Assembly (NCBI RefSeq): GCF_000803065.1 | Contig: NZ_JSXI01000012.1 | Span: 51,523-115,522, forward strand | Source: Sphingomonas sp. ERG5 | GTDB lineage: Bacteria > Pseudomonadota > Alphaproteobacteria > Sphingomonadales > Sphingomonadaceae | Length of the DNA: 64,000 nucleotides | Reading direction: 5' to 3' | Part shown: in pieces, positions 27,163-37,700 of the stretch | Layout: each line of letters begins with the position of its first letter | How positions within the stretch are numbered: the stretch's first letter is position 1 | The notes under the pieces: model-generated | The model's database searches: none | What the model was told of the DNA's origin: nothing | What the model saw: only the letters and a program-made list of their open reading frames with translations | Translations under genes and position numbers: made by a program

Positions 27163-27650
27163 CAGTGCGATCTCAGCCACAAACTGGGCATTCTTGGCGG
27201 CATGTCGCACGATGAATATACCACGCACATGACGCTCTGGGCGATGTCGGCGGCGCCGCTGCTGATGGGGCACGACCTGCGAAAGACAGCACCCCACGCG
27301 CTCAAATTACTGGAGAATCGCGACGTCATCGCCGTCGATCAGGATCGACTAGGCCTCCAGGGCCGCCTTGTTCGGCGTGATGGCGCTGTGGACATCTGGT
27401 CGAAGCCTTTGGCTGACGGTTCAGTTGCAATCGCCCTGTTCAACCGAGGAGAAACTGAAGCACGGGTTGGATTTCTATCGGCGGATGCAAAGCTTCACGG
27501 GTAACGCGGGTACGTGATTTGTGGCGTGGAAAGACGAGCGGCTCCAGCACCGTCAAATATCGCGTGCCTGGGCATGGTGCGGTGATGTTGCGGGTCGCAG
27601 GACCGCGTGAGGTCGAGCGCCAGCAGAAAGGTGGTTCCAATCGACGGTAA
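27163..27650 (+). pseudogene. C-terminal remnant of a GH27 alpha-galactosidase, frameshifted
   Basis: The first frame reads MSHDEYTTHMTLWAMSAAPL, then MGHDLRK and ALKLLENRDVIAVDQDRLGL, unmistakable GH27. It stops at 27504, and the neighbouring frame continues VRDLWRGK ... VPGHGAVMLRVAG, the usual C-terminal beta-domain ending, to a stop at 27648-27650. The frameshift is near 27485-27500. The N-terminal two thirds, including the catalytic region before GGMS, are absent. Non-functional. Confidence 0.8.
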
Positions 27651-27659
27651 GCGCAGCGA

Positions 27660-27762
27660 GTTCGGTGTCGCGCGCCAGGAATACATCGTGAACGGCCCCG
27701 CTTTCCTCGCAGCCGATCAGGACCGGAACGTGCTGCGCGCCGGGGAGATGGGCCACGCTCAT
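27660..27762 (-). pseudogene. Possible N-terminal fragment of a phage-type methyltransferase
   Basis: From the ATG at 27762, after GAGGAGAT, the frame gives VPVLIGCEESGAVHDVFLAR. This resembles the VLIGCExSGxVRDAFxARGHDA opening of DNA-methyltransferase-like proteins, then loses similarity at the junction with the GH27 remnant. A short match; treat as tentative. Confidence 0.35.
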
Positions 27763-27941
27763 ATCTCCTCGCTCTCCGATAGGCGGGAGAGACTGGAGGG
27801 GGCGGGAAGAGAATCGGCCTGTACGGGATTTGTACGAAACCCGTCTGAGATTCGTGGTTCGCTCGCGTAAAAACCTGCAGGGATGAACGAGGCTATCCGG
27901 GCATATTGCGCGCTAAGTGCATTGAAATCCTGCCAGAAGAC

Positions 27942-28018
<77 letters not shown>

Positions 28019-28104
28019 CTGGAGTGTCGAGCGACTAGCAAAGCCTGTGGCGGCGCGCCAGCCGTTTCGACATGCTGCGGTCGAAAGCGATCGGCGCCGG
28101 GGGA

Positions 28105-29427
28105 TTATGGTGCGGCAGGGGGCGGCGGTGCCACCGACCACATGACCTCCTCGCCCGGCTTCAGGCCTGACAATATCTCGGCGCCGGTTGGCGAGACCAG
28201 GCCGAGCTGCACGGTTTTCGGTACGCCTTTTCCGGTCTTGCGATCCCGCACCATGACCGTTGCCGTTGGGGCGGCGCCCTGCACTGCTTCCGGGGGAACG
28301 ACGATCGCGTTCGGATTGCTGTAAGCGATCACGATGATCGTCGCCGTCATGCCGATCTTGACCCGCCGGGCCTGTTCCGGGGTCAGCGCGTTGAGGCGGG
28401 CGGTGGCGGTGAAGCTTGCCTTTCCCGCGCCGGCCGATTCCTTGCCCGCTTCGCCGGCAACGCTGGAGATTTGCCCGGCGAGCGACAGATCGCTGAAGCC
28501 GGGTCCGGTCACCATCACCTGCATCCCGGTCTTGATCCGGTTGATATCGGCTTCGTCCAGCCGGAAGGACACGCCGAGGCCGCCGGCCCGGGCGATCGTG
28601 CCGAGCAACTGGCCCTTGGATACCCTGGACCCGACATGCAGCGCGTCATTGGCCGCGCCGTCGGCCGGGCCGGTGGGCGGGCGGACGATGATCCCGTCGT
28701 CCGGCGCATGCAGGGTCGCGCCGCCAAACTGCGCGGTCAGTTTTTCCAGGCGGAGTTGCGCATTCTTCAGGTCGAGCTCAGCCAGGCGGCGGTTCGGCCC
28801 CAGGCCGCGGCGCAGCACGGTCGCCAAATCCTCCTGCGCCGAAACAAGTGACGTCCGCTGCGATCTTTGTGTTTGTATCACACCATCATATTCGGATCGC
28901 GCGACAAGGCCGCGGTCAAGCAACGCTTTGGTCTCGCGCATCTTGTTCTCGGTGTCGCTGAGCTCGGCCATCGCCGTCGACACGCCGCGCCGCGCGCGGG
29001 AAACTTCGGGGCCGCTGGTCCAGGACGCCATATCCTCGGATGCCTGCACCGCCTTCAGATACGCGCTTTCCGCTTCGTTGCGGCTTTGCAGCAGCTCGGA
29101 AAGGTCTAGTTCGGCCAGGACCTGACCCTGATTGACCAGGTCGCCATAGGAAAAACTGATCGATTTGACGGTGCCGTCGAAGGGCGCGGTGATGTCAATC
29201 CCGGAGCCCGGGGCGATCGTCCCCACCACGTTGAGTGTCGAGGTGAAGGGTTCGCGCTTCACCACCTGGCTTTTTTCCACGGGCGCCGTGGCCGATGGCG
29301 TGCCGCCGGAGCCGGGACCCCACCACCAGATCGCCAGGCCGCCGCACAGGATCGCCAGCGTCGCGGCAATCCTGCCGCGGCGCGTTTTCGGCAGAAACCG
29401 CTTCAGTCGTTGAGATCGATCTTCCAT
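28105..29427 (-). CDS. Periplasmic adaptor of an ABC efflux pump (MacA/HlyD-like)
   Basis: Membrane-fusion protein of 440 residues linking the inner-membrane ABC transporter to TolC. It has a positively charged N-terminus and one transmembrane segment ([16 protein letters not shown]). The barrel-sandwich half [17 protein letters not shown] is followed by a long coiled-coil hairpin (about residues 120-215), the returning lipoyl half [15 protein letters not shown], and a beta-barrel. It overlaps the TolC gene by 25 bp and is last in the operon reading leftward from 32957. The substrate is unknown. Confidence 0.9.
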   Translation of the reverse strand: MEDRSQRLKRFLPKTRRGRIAATLAILCGGLAIWWWGPGSGGTPSATAPVEKSQVVKREPFTSTLNVVGTIAPGSGIDITAPFDGTVKSISFSYGDLVNQGQVLAELDLSELLQSRNEAESAYLKAVQASEDMASWTSGPEVSRARRGVSTAMAELSDTENKMRETKALLDRGLVARSEYDGVIQTQRSQRTSLVSAQEDLATVLRRGLGPNRRLAELDLKNAQLRLEKLTAQFGGATLHAPDDGIIVRPPTGPADGAANDALHVGSRVSKGQLLGTIARAGGLGVSFRLDEADINRIKTGMQVMVTGPGFSDLSLAGQISSVAGEAGKESAGAGKASFTATARLNALTPEQARRVKIGMTATIIVIAYSNPNAIVVPPEAVQGAAPTATVMVRDRKTGKGVPKTVQLGLVSPTGAEILSGLKPGEEVMWSVAPPPPAAP

Positions 29428-31097
29428 GTATCGAGCGTACTTCCGATTTGCTGGTCAAGTGAGGTCAATTGATTGAGATAGCCGATCCTGGCGGATAATT
29501 CCTGCGCATCGGCGGCGCGCAAATCGGCTTCGAACGACAATACCTCGAAATTGGACGCGCGCCCGAATTTGAGTTTATCGCGTTGCAGATCGAGCGCCCT
29601 CGCCGCCAATGATCGCGCGCGCCGCGCGGCCTCAAGCTGGAGCCAGCTCGCCTCCACGCTTTGCACCGCGTCGCGGATTTGCGATTCCGCAGCCTGGCTG
29701 GTGTCCTGATAGATAAGTTCAGCCTGACGGAGCGCGATCGTCGCGCCGATCTCGCCCTGGCGCCCGTCATTGTCGCCCCAGATCGGAATGCTGAGCGTCA
29801 GGCCGACCTGGCCGCTGAGTTTGCCGTCGAGCGGCGATTGCAGCACCTGATCGCCCCGGACACGCGATACCCCGCCGTGTGCCCGAATATCCCAAAGGCG
29901 GGCATTTTTCGCCAGTCGCAGCGCGATCTGGTTCTGCTCCACCGCCAGCTCCGCGGAAAGCACATCCATCCGCGCGGCACGCCCGAGTTCAAGTGCTTTG
30001 TCGAGATCGATCGTGACATGTTCGGTGTCGATCCCGTCGCCGGCGACGATGTTGGTGCGCAAGTCGACCGCCAGCAACTGGAGCAGCGCCAGTTGTGCCG
30101 ACGCCCGGGCCTGGCCGGCCTGCAGAACCGCCACTTCCTGGTTGGCGACGCCGGATTCGGTTTGCACGATATCCGCCGCGGCCATGCGCCCGGCAGCAAT
30201 CAGTGCGCGGTTGGTTTCGAGCAGATCCCTGGTTCGTTGCAGAGCCAGTTCGGCCAGACGGACCTGCTCCTGCGTCTGGATCAATGCGCGATAGGCGGTG
30301 ACGATGCCGGTCACGGCGTTCGAAACATTATCCCGCAGGCTGAGTTGATTGATCCGTTCCTGCAGACGCGCGCGCCGGATCGGGGCAAGGCCGACGTCCA
30401 GCCCCGCGCCGCGCAGCAAGGGCTGCGAGATATCAAGTGCGCTGGTTTCGTTGCTATAGCGTTTACCGCCCTGGAAGCGGTCCGTTCGCGTCCAGGAGAA
30501 TTGCGCGGCGGTCCCGAAGGGCGTGCTCCATGTCACTTTCGGGACGACGGTGGATGCCGCGCTTGATTCCCCGCGCGTCCGTATGCCGTCGATATTGCCG
30601 GCGACGCTGATCCGCGGCCGGAACTGGGTGTTGGCGACGAACAGATCGAACTTCTGCACGATCCGCGTGAGATAAGCCAATTTGATCGAGCGATTGTCAC
30701 GCAGCCCGAGCGCCACGGCTTCAATCAGGCTGATCGTGACCGGTGCGCCGCCTGGCTTGGGGCGCGATGGCGGCGGCGGTACCGGCGGCGCATAGGTTGG
30801 TGACGGATAGGATTGGGAATGAGGGGAGGGCAGGGGTTGGATCATTTGCGCCCCGGCCGCCATGGGGCTAACCAGGGAAAGGATGCAGCTTGCCGCGACG
30901 GTGAGGCTGAGGAGGCGGTGGAGATGGTGAAAACCGGTATGGTCGCAATCGCGCTCGCGGCGCTGCTTGCCGGGTGCGCTACTCCAAGCGGAGTCAAGCG
31001 TCCGCTGGCCCAGCCGACCATGGCGCAATCGGTTCCCCTGCCCGATCTCAAACCCTATCAGGCGCCTATTCCGCACGCAGCGCCTCAATCGGATCAA
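29403..31097 (-). CDS. TolC-family outer-membrane efflux protein
   Basis: Outer-membrane channel with two OEP domains of about 200 residues each, rich in long helices (for example LQRTRDLLETNRALIAAGRM and LRQAELIYQDTSQAAESQIR). A signal-like segment, LTVAASCILSLVSPMAAGAQ, sits about 65 residues into the open frame, followed by a proline-rich stretch. No ATG lies upstream of it; TTG (31097 or near 31031) or GTG (31076) must be used, so the exact start is uncertain. At 31097 it would overlap the permease stop by 32 bp. It is third in the exporter operon. Confidence 0.85.
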   Translation of the reverse strand: MIRLRRCVRNRRLIGFEIGQGNRLRHGRLGQRTLDSAWSSAPGKQRRERDCDHTGFHHLHRLLSLTVAASCILSLVSPMAAGAQMIQPLPSPHSQSYPSPTYAPPVPPPPSRPKPGGAPVTISLIEAVALGLRDNRSIKLAYLTRIVQKFDLFVANTQFRPRISVAGNIDGIRTRGESSAASTVVPKVTWSTPFGTAAQFSWTRTDRFQGGKRYSNETSALDISQPLLRGAGLDVGLAPIRRARLQERINQLSLRDNVSNAVTGIVTAYRALIQTQEQVRLAELALQRTRDLLETNRALIAAGRMAAADIVQTESGVANQEVAVLQAGQARASAQLALLQLLAVDLRTNIVAGDGIDTEHVTIDLDKALELGRAARMDVLSAELAVEQNQIALRLAKNARLWDIRAHGGVSRVRGDQVLQSPLDGKLSGQVGLTLSIPIWGDNDGRQGEIGATIALRQAELIYQDTSQAAESQIRDAVQSVEASWLQLEAARRARSLAARALDLQRDKLKFGRASNFEVLSFEADLRAADAQELSARIGYLNQLTSLDQQIGSTLDTWKIDLND

Positions 31098-31112
31098 CCC
31101 GCGACGCCGTGA
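30924..31112 (+). CDS. Possible small lipoprotein, antisense to the TolC leader
   Basis: Frame of 62 residues: MVKTGMVAIALAALLAGCAT has a textbook lipobox (LAGC), followed by a proline-rich tail PDLKPYQAPIPHAAPQSDQP. GAGGAGGCGG precedes the ATG. It overlaps the 5' end of the TolC frame and the permease 3' end on the other strand. Short entericidin/small-lipoprotein-like genes look like this, but coding on the opposite strand makes chance possible. Confidence 0.45.
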   Translation: MVKTGMVAIALAALLAGCATPSGVKRPLAQPTMAQSVPLPDLKPYQAPIPHAAPQSDQPATP

Positions 31113-32268
31113 TCGCCGGATACAGGCCGAATATCATGCCGACAATGCTGGCCATGCCCGTGCCGAGCGGCAACACATAGAGCGCTACCGCGAAGCCCCA
31201 GCCCAACGCCCTGGCCATGAAATAGGAGGCGCCGACACCGAGGGCGACACCAATCAGGCCCCCGATCAGGGCGAGCACGGCAGCCTCGATCAGGAACATC
31301 AACTGCAAGTCGCGCGGCGTCGCGCCAATGGCGGCGCGCAGGCCGATTTCGCGGCGCCGCTCCATGACGCTCATCAGCATCACATTCATCACACCGATCC
31401 CGCCGACGAGCAATGAAACGCCGCCAATCGCGGCGAGCAGACGGGTATAGACCCCCATCTGCGTTTCCATCAGTTTCGCCAGCGAGCGCGCATCGAGCAG
31501 AGTCAACGCGGACGCTGGATTGGCAAGGCGGGCCTTCACCCGTTCGCCGATCGCCGCCGAATCGGTTTCAGGTTTGAGCTTGAGCACGGCCGTATTGGGA
31601 TTGCCGCTGGGCATGACGCGTCGGCTGCATCCGAATGGCACGAACACCGTGTCATTATAATCGGTCGGGTTCATCGATCCATTCGCTGCCGGCGCCAGAA
31701 TACCGATCACCGTATAGACATAGTTGCCGATCGCGAGCTTGGCACCGGGCAGGAGTTGTGCTCCCGGCGCCGATAACTTCGTTGCCGCGGCATCGCCGGC
31801 GACGGTCACCAGCCCACACTCGTCCGTATCGCCGATGAGCCGCCCGGTACGCAGTTGCAGTCCGGCGAGCGCCGCGAATGCGGGCGGGGCGGCGATCGTC
31901 GATATATCGGCCGTCCTTCCCCCCGCCGCAACGGTTTCGCGACCGACCGACAAGGGCATTGCGCTCAGTATGTCCGGGTCGTAGCCGGGCAGGGTATCAA
32001 CCAGACGGCGAGCGAAACCGGCCGCGCCGACGCCGGCGGGCGTAGCGCGAACCTGCAACATGTCGATGCCCATGCTCTGGAAGCTTCTGAGTGCTTCCAA
32101 TTGCGCCATATGGCCAACGCTCAGCATGGCGATGATCGACCCCGTGCCGATGGTGATGCCGAGCAGCGCCAGTACCGAACGAATGCCTTGGCTGTAGAGA
32201 TTGGCGAAGGCCTCGGCGAAAATCTCCCCGGGCGGCGCACTGGCCGCCATGATCGAGGCAGCGGTCAT
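31066..32268 (-). CDS. MacB-like ABC exporter permease (FtsX family)
   Basis: Permease of 400 residues. The N-terminal membrane helix is in GIRSVLALLGITIGTGSIIA, then a periplasmic MacB-type core of about 200 residues. The C-terminal FtsX domain has three helices starting GGVSLLVGGIGVMNVMLMSV, followed by the conserved ERRREIGLRAAIGATPRDL and ending ITASRVDPIEALRAE. The ATG at 32268 overlaps the ATPase stop (ATGA). Type VII ABC mechanotransmission exporters of this kind push substrates through TolC from the periplasm. Confidence 0.92.
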   Translation of the reverse strand: MTAASIMAASAPPGEIFAEAFANLYSQGIRSVLALLGITIGTGSIIAMLSVGHMAQLEALRSFQSMGIDMLQVRATPAGVGAAGFARRLVDTLPGYDPDILSAMPLSVGRETVAAGGRTADISTIAAPPAFAALAGLQLRTGRLIGDTDECGLVTVAGDAAATKLSAPGAQLLPGAKLAIGNYVYTVIGILAPAANGSMNPTDYNDTVFVPFGCSRRVMPSGNPNTAVLKLKPETDSAAIGERVKARLANPASALTLLDARSLAKLMETQMGVYTRLLAAIGGVSLLVGGIGVMNVMLMSVMERRREIGLRAAIGATPRDLQLMFLIEAAVLALIGGLIGVALGVGASYFMARALGWGFAVALYVLPLGTGMASIVGMIFGLYPAITASRVDPIEALRAE

Positions 32269-32957
32269 GCGCTGGCCGCCGGTGATTGCCGGTCGGAGAT
32301 GATGCGGCCATCGAGAAACTCGATCTGACGATCGCACTGCGCGGCCAGATCGCGGTCGTGCGTCACCATCAGGATTGTGACATCCAGGCTGCGGTTGAGG
32401 TGCCGCAGCAATGCCATGACTTCGACCGCGGTCACGCTGTCGAGGCTGCCGGTCGGTTCGTCGGCAAGGATCAGGCTCGGCTCGCCGATCAGTGCGCGCG
32501 CCAGCGCCACGCGCTGCCGCTGGCCGCCGGAAAGCTCGGTCGGGCGGTGATGGCTGCGATCGGCGAGTCCGACCCGTTCAAGCATGTTCAGCGCCGCCGC
32601 CTTGCGCCGTTCGCGCGGAATGCCGCGATAGAGCAGGGGCAGTGCGACATTCTGCCAGGCGGGCATGCGTGGCAGCAACTGAAACGATTGGAAGACGAAG
32701 CCAAGCATCGCATTGCGGAGCCGCGCGGCCTGGTGCGCGGACGAATAATCCACCACCACGTCGTTGAGCATGACCTGGCCACTATCGGGCTTGTCGAGCA
32801 GACCGACGATATTGAGCAATGTGCTCTTGCCCGAACCCGACGGGCCAATGACAGCACAGAAAGCGCCGCGCGGAATCGAAAACGACACGTCCTTCAGCAC
32901 AGGGATCGGCTGCGTCGGCGTGCCATAGGCCTTTCCGACATTCGTCAGTTGCAGCAT
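32265..32957 (-). CDS. ABC exporter ATPase (LolD/MacB type)
   Basis: ATPase of 230 residues with Walker [29 protein letters not shown], signature [17 protein letters not shown], Walker [13 protein letters not shown] and switch MVTHDRDLA. It energises the FtsX-type permease encoded next. First gene of the leftward operon ATPase-permease-TolC-adaptor; about 220 bp to its right separate it from a secreted-protein gene on the same strand. Confidence 0.93.
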   Translation of the reverse strand: MLQLTNVGKAYGTPTQPIPVLKDVSFSIPRGAFCAVIGPSGSGKSTLLNIVGLLDKPDSGQVMLNDVVVDYSSAHQAARLRNAMLGFVFQSFQLLPRMPAWQNVALPLLYRGIPRERRKAAALNMLERVGLADRSHHRPTELSGGQRQRVALARALIGEPSLILADEPTGSLDSVTAVEVMALLRHLNRSLDVTILMVTHDRDLAAQCDRQIEFLDGRIISDRQSPAASA

Positions 32958-33181
32958 CTATGTTTCCACGCGCCGGAAAAGAAGGGCCCCGAAATCTTCA
33001 TGACGATCAATATCGGTCCCGTCGCTGCGTGTTCATGTCGAGATACCAACCCCCGGCGAGCGACAATGTATGACCCGTTCTTTCCGATCCAGCACTATCT
33101 GCGCCAACATGACCCTATCCAAAAATCGGTGGATTTGCTGATGAGTCAGGTGGACGGACGCGCTGGAGCGACGTGCGGGCG

Positions 33182-33631
33182 CTAGAAAATGTTCAGCGAA
33201 CCGGGTGCCGTCAACTGCCCGTTGACGGTGCAGACGGGCGTGCCCGTCAGCGCCGAGTTGAGGAGCAATATCTTGGTGGTGTTGTTCCATGTCCCGGTGA
33301 TCGTGCCGCTGCACCCGCCGACCATGATGCCGCTCATCGATATCTTCGCGGCCACGGGGTCATAGGTGACGGTGTAGGGCGTGCCGGTGAAAGTCAGGGC
33401 CGGGCACGGCGACGCTCCTGCGAGGAACTGTGGGGTCGCCAATGCCGTACTTGATGGCGTCGATGGCACGGTGAGCGTAACGTTCAGAACGCAGGACATG
33501 GAAATTCCCCTGCTTACGGTAACCGTGCCCGTAATCAGATATGTTCCCATCGGCGTGAAGGTCTGTGCGCTGGCCGGCGACGCGCCGAACAGCATCGTGG
33601 CGGCACATAGCGCAACAACTCTCTTCATCAT
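33182..33631 (-). CDS. Small secreted protein, PraB-like paralogue 1
   Basis: Protein of 149 residues. MMKRVVALCAATMLFGASPASAQ is a signal peptide. Two tandem ATGs (33631 and 33628) follow AGGAGAGCG, and the second is better spaced. The mature part opens TFTPMGTYLITGTVTVSRG, then a cysteine in SCVLNVTLTVP, and has GGCSGTITGTWNNTTKILLL, a beta-strand-rich pattern shared closely with the next gene. It recalls PraB-type secreted proteins of pseudomonads (..SPxGTxxxTGxxxxxKG..C) but only weakly. Located directly upstream of the exporter operon on the same strand. Confidence 0.75.
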   Translation of the reverse strand: MMKRVVALCAATMLFGASPASAQTFTPMGTYLITGTVTVSRGISMSCVLNVTLTVPSTPSSTALATPQFLAGASPCPALTFTGTPYTVTYDPVAAKISMSGIMVGGCSGTITGTWNNTTKILLLNSALTGTPVCTVNGQLTAPGSLNIF

Positions 33632-33965
33632 CGCTCTCCTGCGTATAGTCGATTGTCTACATCGTACTATGGTAGTGATTATTATCAAATATTGAAAAAT
33701 ACGAATCTTGTCCGCCCGTCAGGGGGTAATGCTCTTCGTGTCCGAAACCAGATGGAGGACGGCACTGACCGAGCACGGAACCGGGCCGCCATTGAGCGGC
33801 TGGGTTATGGCGAGAGGCTTGAAATCGCTTTTATCTCAACACTCCCGTTGTCGCCGCAGTGATTCAAAATCGTTGATCCGAGTGCCGAGTCGCAAAAAAA
33901 TGCCTGGGCGCGGAGGAGCGCGCCCAGGCAGGTCGGGAGGATTGTGTGTTTTACATCATCCCTGA
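33632..33965. other. Intergenic stretch between the two secreted-protein paralogues
   Basis: Holds the terminator of the upstream paralogue (33894-33930) and presumably the promoter of the downstream one. The stretch 33652-33712 is AT-rich. No gene is supported. Confidence 0.55.
33894..33930 (-). terminator. Intrinsic terminator of paralogue 2
   Basis: TGCCTGGGCGCG and CGCGCCCAGGCA form a perfect 12-bp stem around GAGGAG at 33901-33930. On the minus strand it is followed by seven T (33900-33894). It lies 35 bp past the stop of the gene ending at 33966. Confidence 0.9.
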
Positions 33966-34469
33966 TCAGGGATTGGTGATGCTGCCCACACCACCGACCA
34001 GGGTGAGGACGCCCTTGACCGTGCAATCGCCGGTTCCGGCGGTGGTGGCGGGCAGGACCGCATCGATGGTCAGCGTCTTGGCGGTATCGTTCCAGGTACC
34101 ACCAATGGTGCCGCTGCAGCCGCCCGAGGTAATGGTGTTCACCGAAACGCCGGTCAGCGACAGGGTCGTTCCGACATAAGTGACGGGATAGGGCGTGCTG
34201 TTGAAGGTCACCGTACCGCACAGGCCACCGCTCAGGAGAGGAGTCGCCGTCGCGGTGTGGCCATGATTGACGGCGCCATGAACGTCGCCCGATGCGTTGG
34301 GGATCACGGCGGTGATCTTGAGGGTGCAGGTCAGGGTAAGACCCTTCTTCACCGTCACGCCGGACCCTTGCAGGACATAGGTACCCGACGGCGTGTAGGT
34401 CGTCGCGTTCGCGGTGCCTGCGCCAGCCAGCGCCAATGCAGATGCGCAAATTGCAGAAATCAACTTCAT
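33966..34469 (-). CDS. Small secreted protein, PraB-like paralogue 2
   Basis: Protein of 167 residues with signal MKLISAICASALALAGAGTA. CAGGAGAGTTGAG precedes the ATG at 34469. The mature part begins TTYTPSGTYVLQGSGVTVKK with CTLKITAVIPN, and GGCSGTIGGTWNDTAKTLTI aligns with GGCSGTITGTWNNTTKILLL of paralogue 1. Four cysteines could form disulfides. It has its own strong terminator, so it is separately transcribed and possibly abundant. Function unknown; an extracellular or surface structural role is a guess. Confidence 0.8.
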   Translation of the reverse strand: MKLISAICASALALAGAGTANATTYTPSGTYVLQGSGVTVKKGLTLTCTLKITAVIPNASGDVHGAVNHGHTATATPLLSGGLCGTVTFNSTPYPVTYVGTTLSLTGVSVNTITSGGCSGTIGGTWNDTAKTLTIDAVLPATTAGTGDCTVKGVLTLVGGVGSITNP

Positions 34470-34736
34470 CTCAACTCTCCTGTTGATGATATTGTGATTC
34501 GTACTCAACACTGAGCACAAAAACAAAGATGAGCATTTTCACATCAGTGTCAATATTAAAACAAGTTGCTGCAAGAAATTTTCTGATCGACTACGTAACA
34601 ATATTGCAGAATCGACAATATCATACCGAAGCAATACTTAACTGCTTGGTAAGTATTGAGTACATTTGACGGCTTTGTGCCGCTTTAAGTGACGGAATAT
34701 CTAAATTTACTCCGCTGCTATAACATTTTATAGATC

Positions 34737-37700
34737 CTAAAACTTCTTGCTGACGCTGAATCCAATGATGCGGGGGTCCAATGTGAAGACATTGGTTGAA
34801 AGTCCGGTGTCATCGCTGTTGGTGAAGAAGTCTGAGATTGGCGTATTGTTGAAAACGTTCTTGACGTAGAACTGAAAAGCCAAGTCTGACTCCGGACGGG
34901 CGAAGGTAACGGCCAGATTGGTGTTATCCCAGCCCTTCAGGCGATCATATTCAGTATTATAGACTCTCGCCCAGCTTGCGGACTGGCGATAATAATCGCC
35001 GCGGAAGGTAAGATTCCAGTCGTCGAGGAAAAAAGTATATTGCGCACCGATGTTGAAGGTCAGGCGCGGTGAATTGGGGAGTTCATTGCCTTCGAGATTG
35101 GCATTGAAACCCCGCCCGCCATTGGGTGCGTCAGTCAAGGGATTATAAGTGAAGTTCAGGCCCCATAGAGGGTCCGACCAATGGAGAGTGGTTTCCACAT
35201 CGGGATTGAAACTGCCGATGCGATTGGAGCCGCCGCAGAGCGCGGCAAGCATGAAGTCGGCAAGGTCGCCAGGGCCGGAGGCAAAGGGTGACTTGAGAAT
35301 GGCCTCGACATATTTACGCGGCGCGATGCAATTCGACGGTACCTGGACCCAGGGACGAAGCACCATCCAGTCGGAATTGCCCTGGGTGCGATTCATCACG
35401 TCGATCGACTGCGCACCCTTTTTCAGCCGTGTCCTGAGATAGCCCAGATTGGCGTCAACCCGGAACGCGCGCGACGGACGCCACGCCGCCTCAAACTCCA
35501 GACCCCAGCTTTGTGCATTGAAATTCTCGTTGAGCGAGATGCGATCGACAATCTGGGAAACCTGATAATCTTTATAGTCATAGAAAAAGGCGGTTGCATT
35601 GAGGCTCAGTTTGCCACCGGCAAAACTATTCTTGGTGCCGATCTCCAGCGCATTGACATATTCCGGTTTGAAGGTCGTCGCCAGCGGCTGATATTGAACC
35701 ACCTTGGGGTTGATATCGACGCGCGGCGGGTTGGAGCCCCCGCCCTTGTAGCCGTGCGACGCCGAGGCGTAGATCAGCGTATCATCCGTGAACGACAGGT
35801 CCGGCTTCCAATCGACCACCAGTCGCCCGGTGAACCGACCCCATTTCTGATCGATGTTATTGAGCGCCGGATAGCCGCTGTTGACGTTGCCGCCAGTCGA
35901 AGCTCCGCCGCCCCCGCCGAGCAGCAGCTGGCTCGGAATGGGCGTCGTCGTCTTGTCGTCATTGGTGTAGCGCAACCCGGCGGTGATCTTCACCCGATCC
36001 GCGACGTTCCAATAGGTTTCGCCGAACAGGGCCCAGGATTCGGTCCGTACCTTGTTGCGGCTGAGGAAGTAATTATGCCCCTTATCATTCAGCGCGTTCA
36101 GCGGATTGGGGTCAATGTAAACGCATTCCCGGGTTGTCGTGTTTTGCGGACAATCCGCGAAAGGGGGGCTGTTGGGCGCGTTATTGTAGAAATTTTCCGC
36201 CAAGAAGGTGAATAGGTTATTGAATACATAATAATCGTCTTGAGATTTGAAGTTGAGATAATTGCCGCCGAAATTGAAATTGATCGGACCGGCAAATGAG
36301 GACTGCAGGCGTAGTTCCTGCGTCCATTGATCGTTGCGAGAGCGGCTTATGTCGACCGAGAGCATCCGATTGGACGGGCCGAGTTGTGGATCGGTGTAAA
36401 TCCCTCCCGGCGTTGGCCCCGGCCCCAGGGGGTTTCCGAGAGCGTCTACCAATCCCTGCGAATCGTTGAAAATGGGGTTTGATACGAAGCGTCCATAGTC
36501 CTGCGTCGAATAGTAGCGGTCGCGGGCATAGGCGGTTTGCGAAACGAGTTTGAGCGAATCGCTGAGCGCAAATTCGAGATTGAGCTGAAAGACATCGTTC
36601 TTGGCCCGAAACACGGGATCATAGCTGGTCGAGATCTCGCGCAGATTGCGCGACTGGACGACATTGGCATAGGGATCGCCCGGGAGAAGGGCGCGGACGG
36701 GGTCGCCGAACGGGTCGTCGGGGCGAGCGCCCAGTGCAACGTTATACCGCGGGATATAGACATAACCCAGGCTGTCGCCATTGGGGGCGCCGTACGACCT
36801 GTCGTCATAGAGCGATACCGGCAGGCACCCCTGGCTCAGGCGCGCTGAGAGCCCTGGCGGGACTGGGGTTTCTCCAACCATGGTCGGCCCCGGATCGCGT
36901 GCGCAAAGCTGTTTGCCGGTGCGCGACCGGTTGTCGTCTTCCTGGAAATGCTGCCAGATGAGATTGGCTTTGAAACGGTCGCTTGGTTTCCATTGCACCG
37001 TGGCGCGGGTCGACCAAAGGTCGCGGCCATTGACGCGCTTTTGGGTGAATGTGTTGTAATCGAAGCCGTCGCGCTTGGTCATCGAGCCGGCGACACGGAC
37101 GGCGAGCGTGTCGCCGAGCGGGACGTTGAGCATGCCGCTCAAGCGCCTTGTATCATAGCTGCCGACTTCTGCCTTGGCTTCGCCTTCGAACCGGCTGGTC
37201 GGGAGTGCCGGAATGATGTTGACCACGCCGCCGGTCGCGTTGCGGCCATAGAGTGTGCCCTGCGGTCCGCGCAGCACTTCGACGCGCTGCAGATCGAAGA
37301 ATTCGGATTCGAACAGGCGGTTGCGGATCAGCGGCGTGTTGTTGAAGCTGACCGCGACCGCCGGATCGCTCGACGCCGAAATCGCCTTGGTCCCGATCCC
37401 GCGGATCGAGAAATTATACATGCTGAAATTGCCCTTGGAGAAATTCACGTTGGGCACCGCCCGCAGCAATTCCGATCCGCTTTCGATCTTGTGATCGTCG
37501 AGCGACTGTTTGGAAAAGGCCGAAATCGCGATCGGCACGTCCTTCAGCGATTCTTCCTTTTTCTGCGCCGTCACGATGATGTCGCTGGTATCTTCCTGAA
37601 CGGCGGTGGCCGCGCCGACCCCCGTTTCACTTGATACGGGGCGCGTTTGAGTCGGCTCGACGGACGATACCGCCGCCCGGACGATCAGCACACCGGAGCG

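Noticed and set aside
33001..33185. Short plus-strand frame opposite the end of paralogue 1 (contains YDPFFPIQHYLRQHDP)
   Set aside because: Composition looks partly protein-like, but there is no ribosome site and no family; not supported enough to call.
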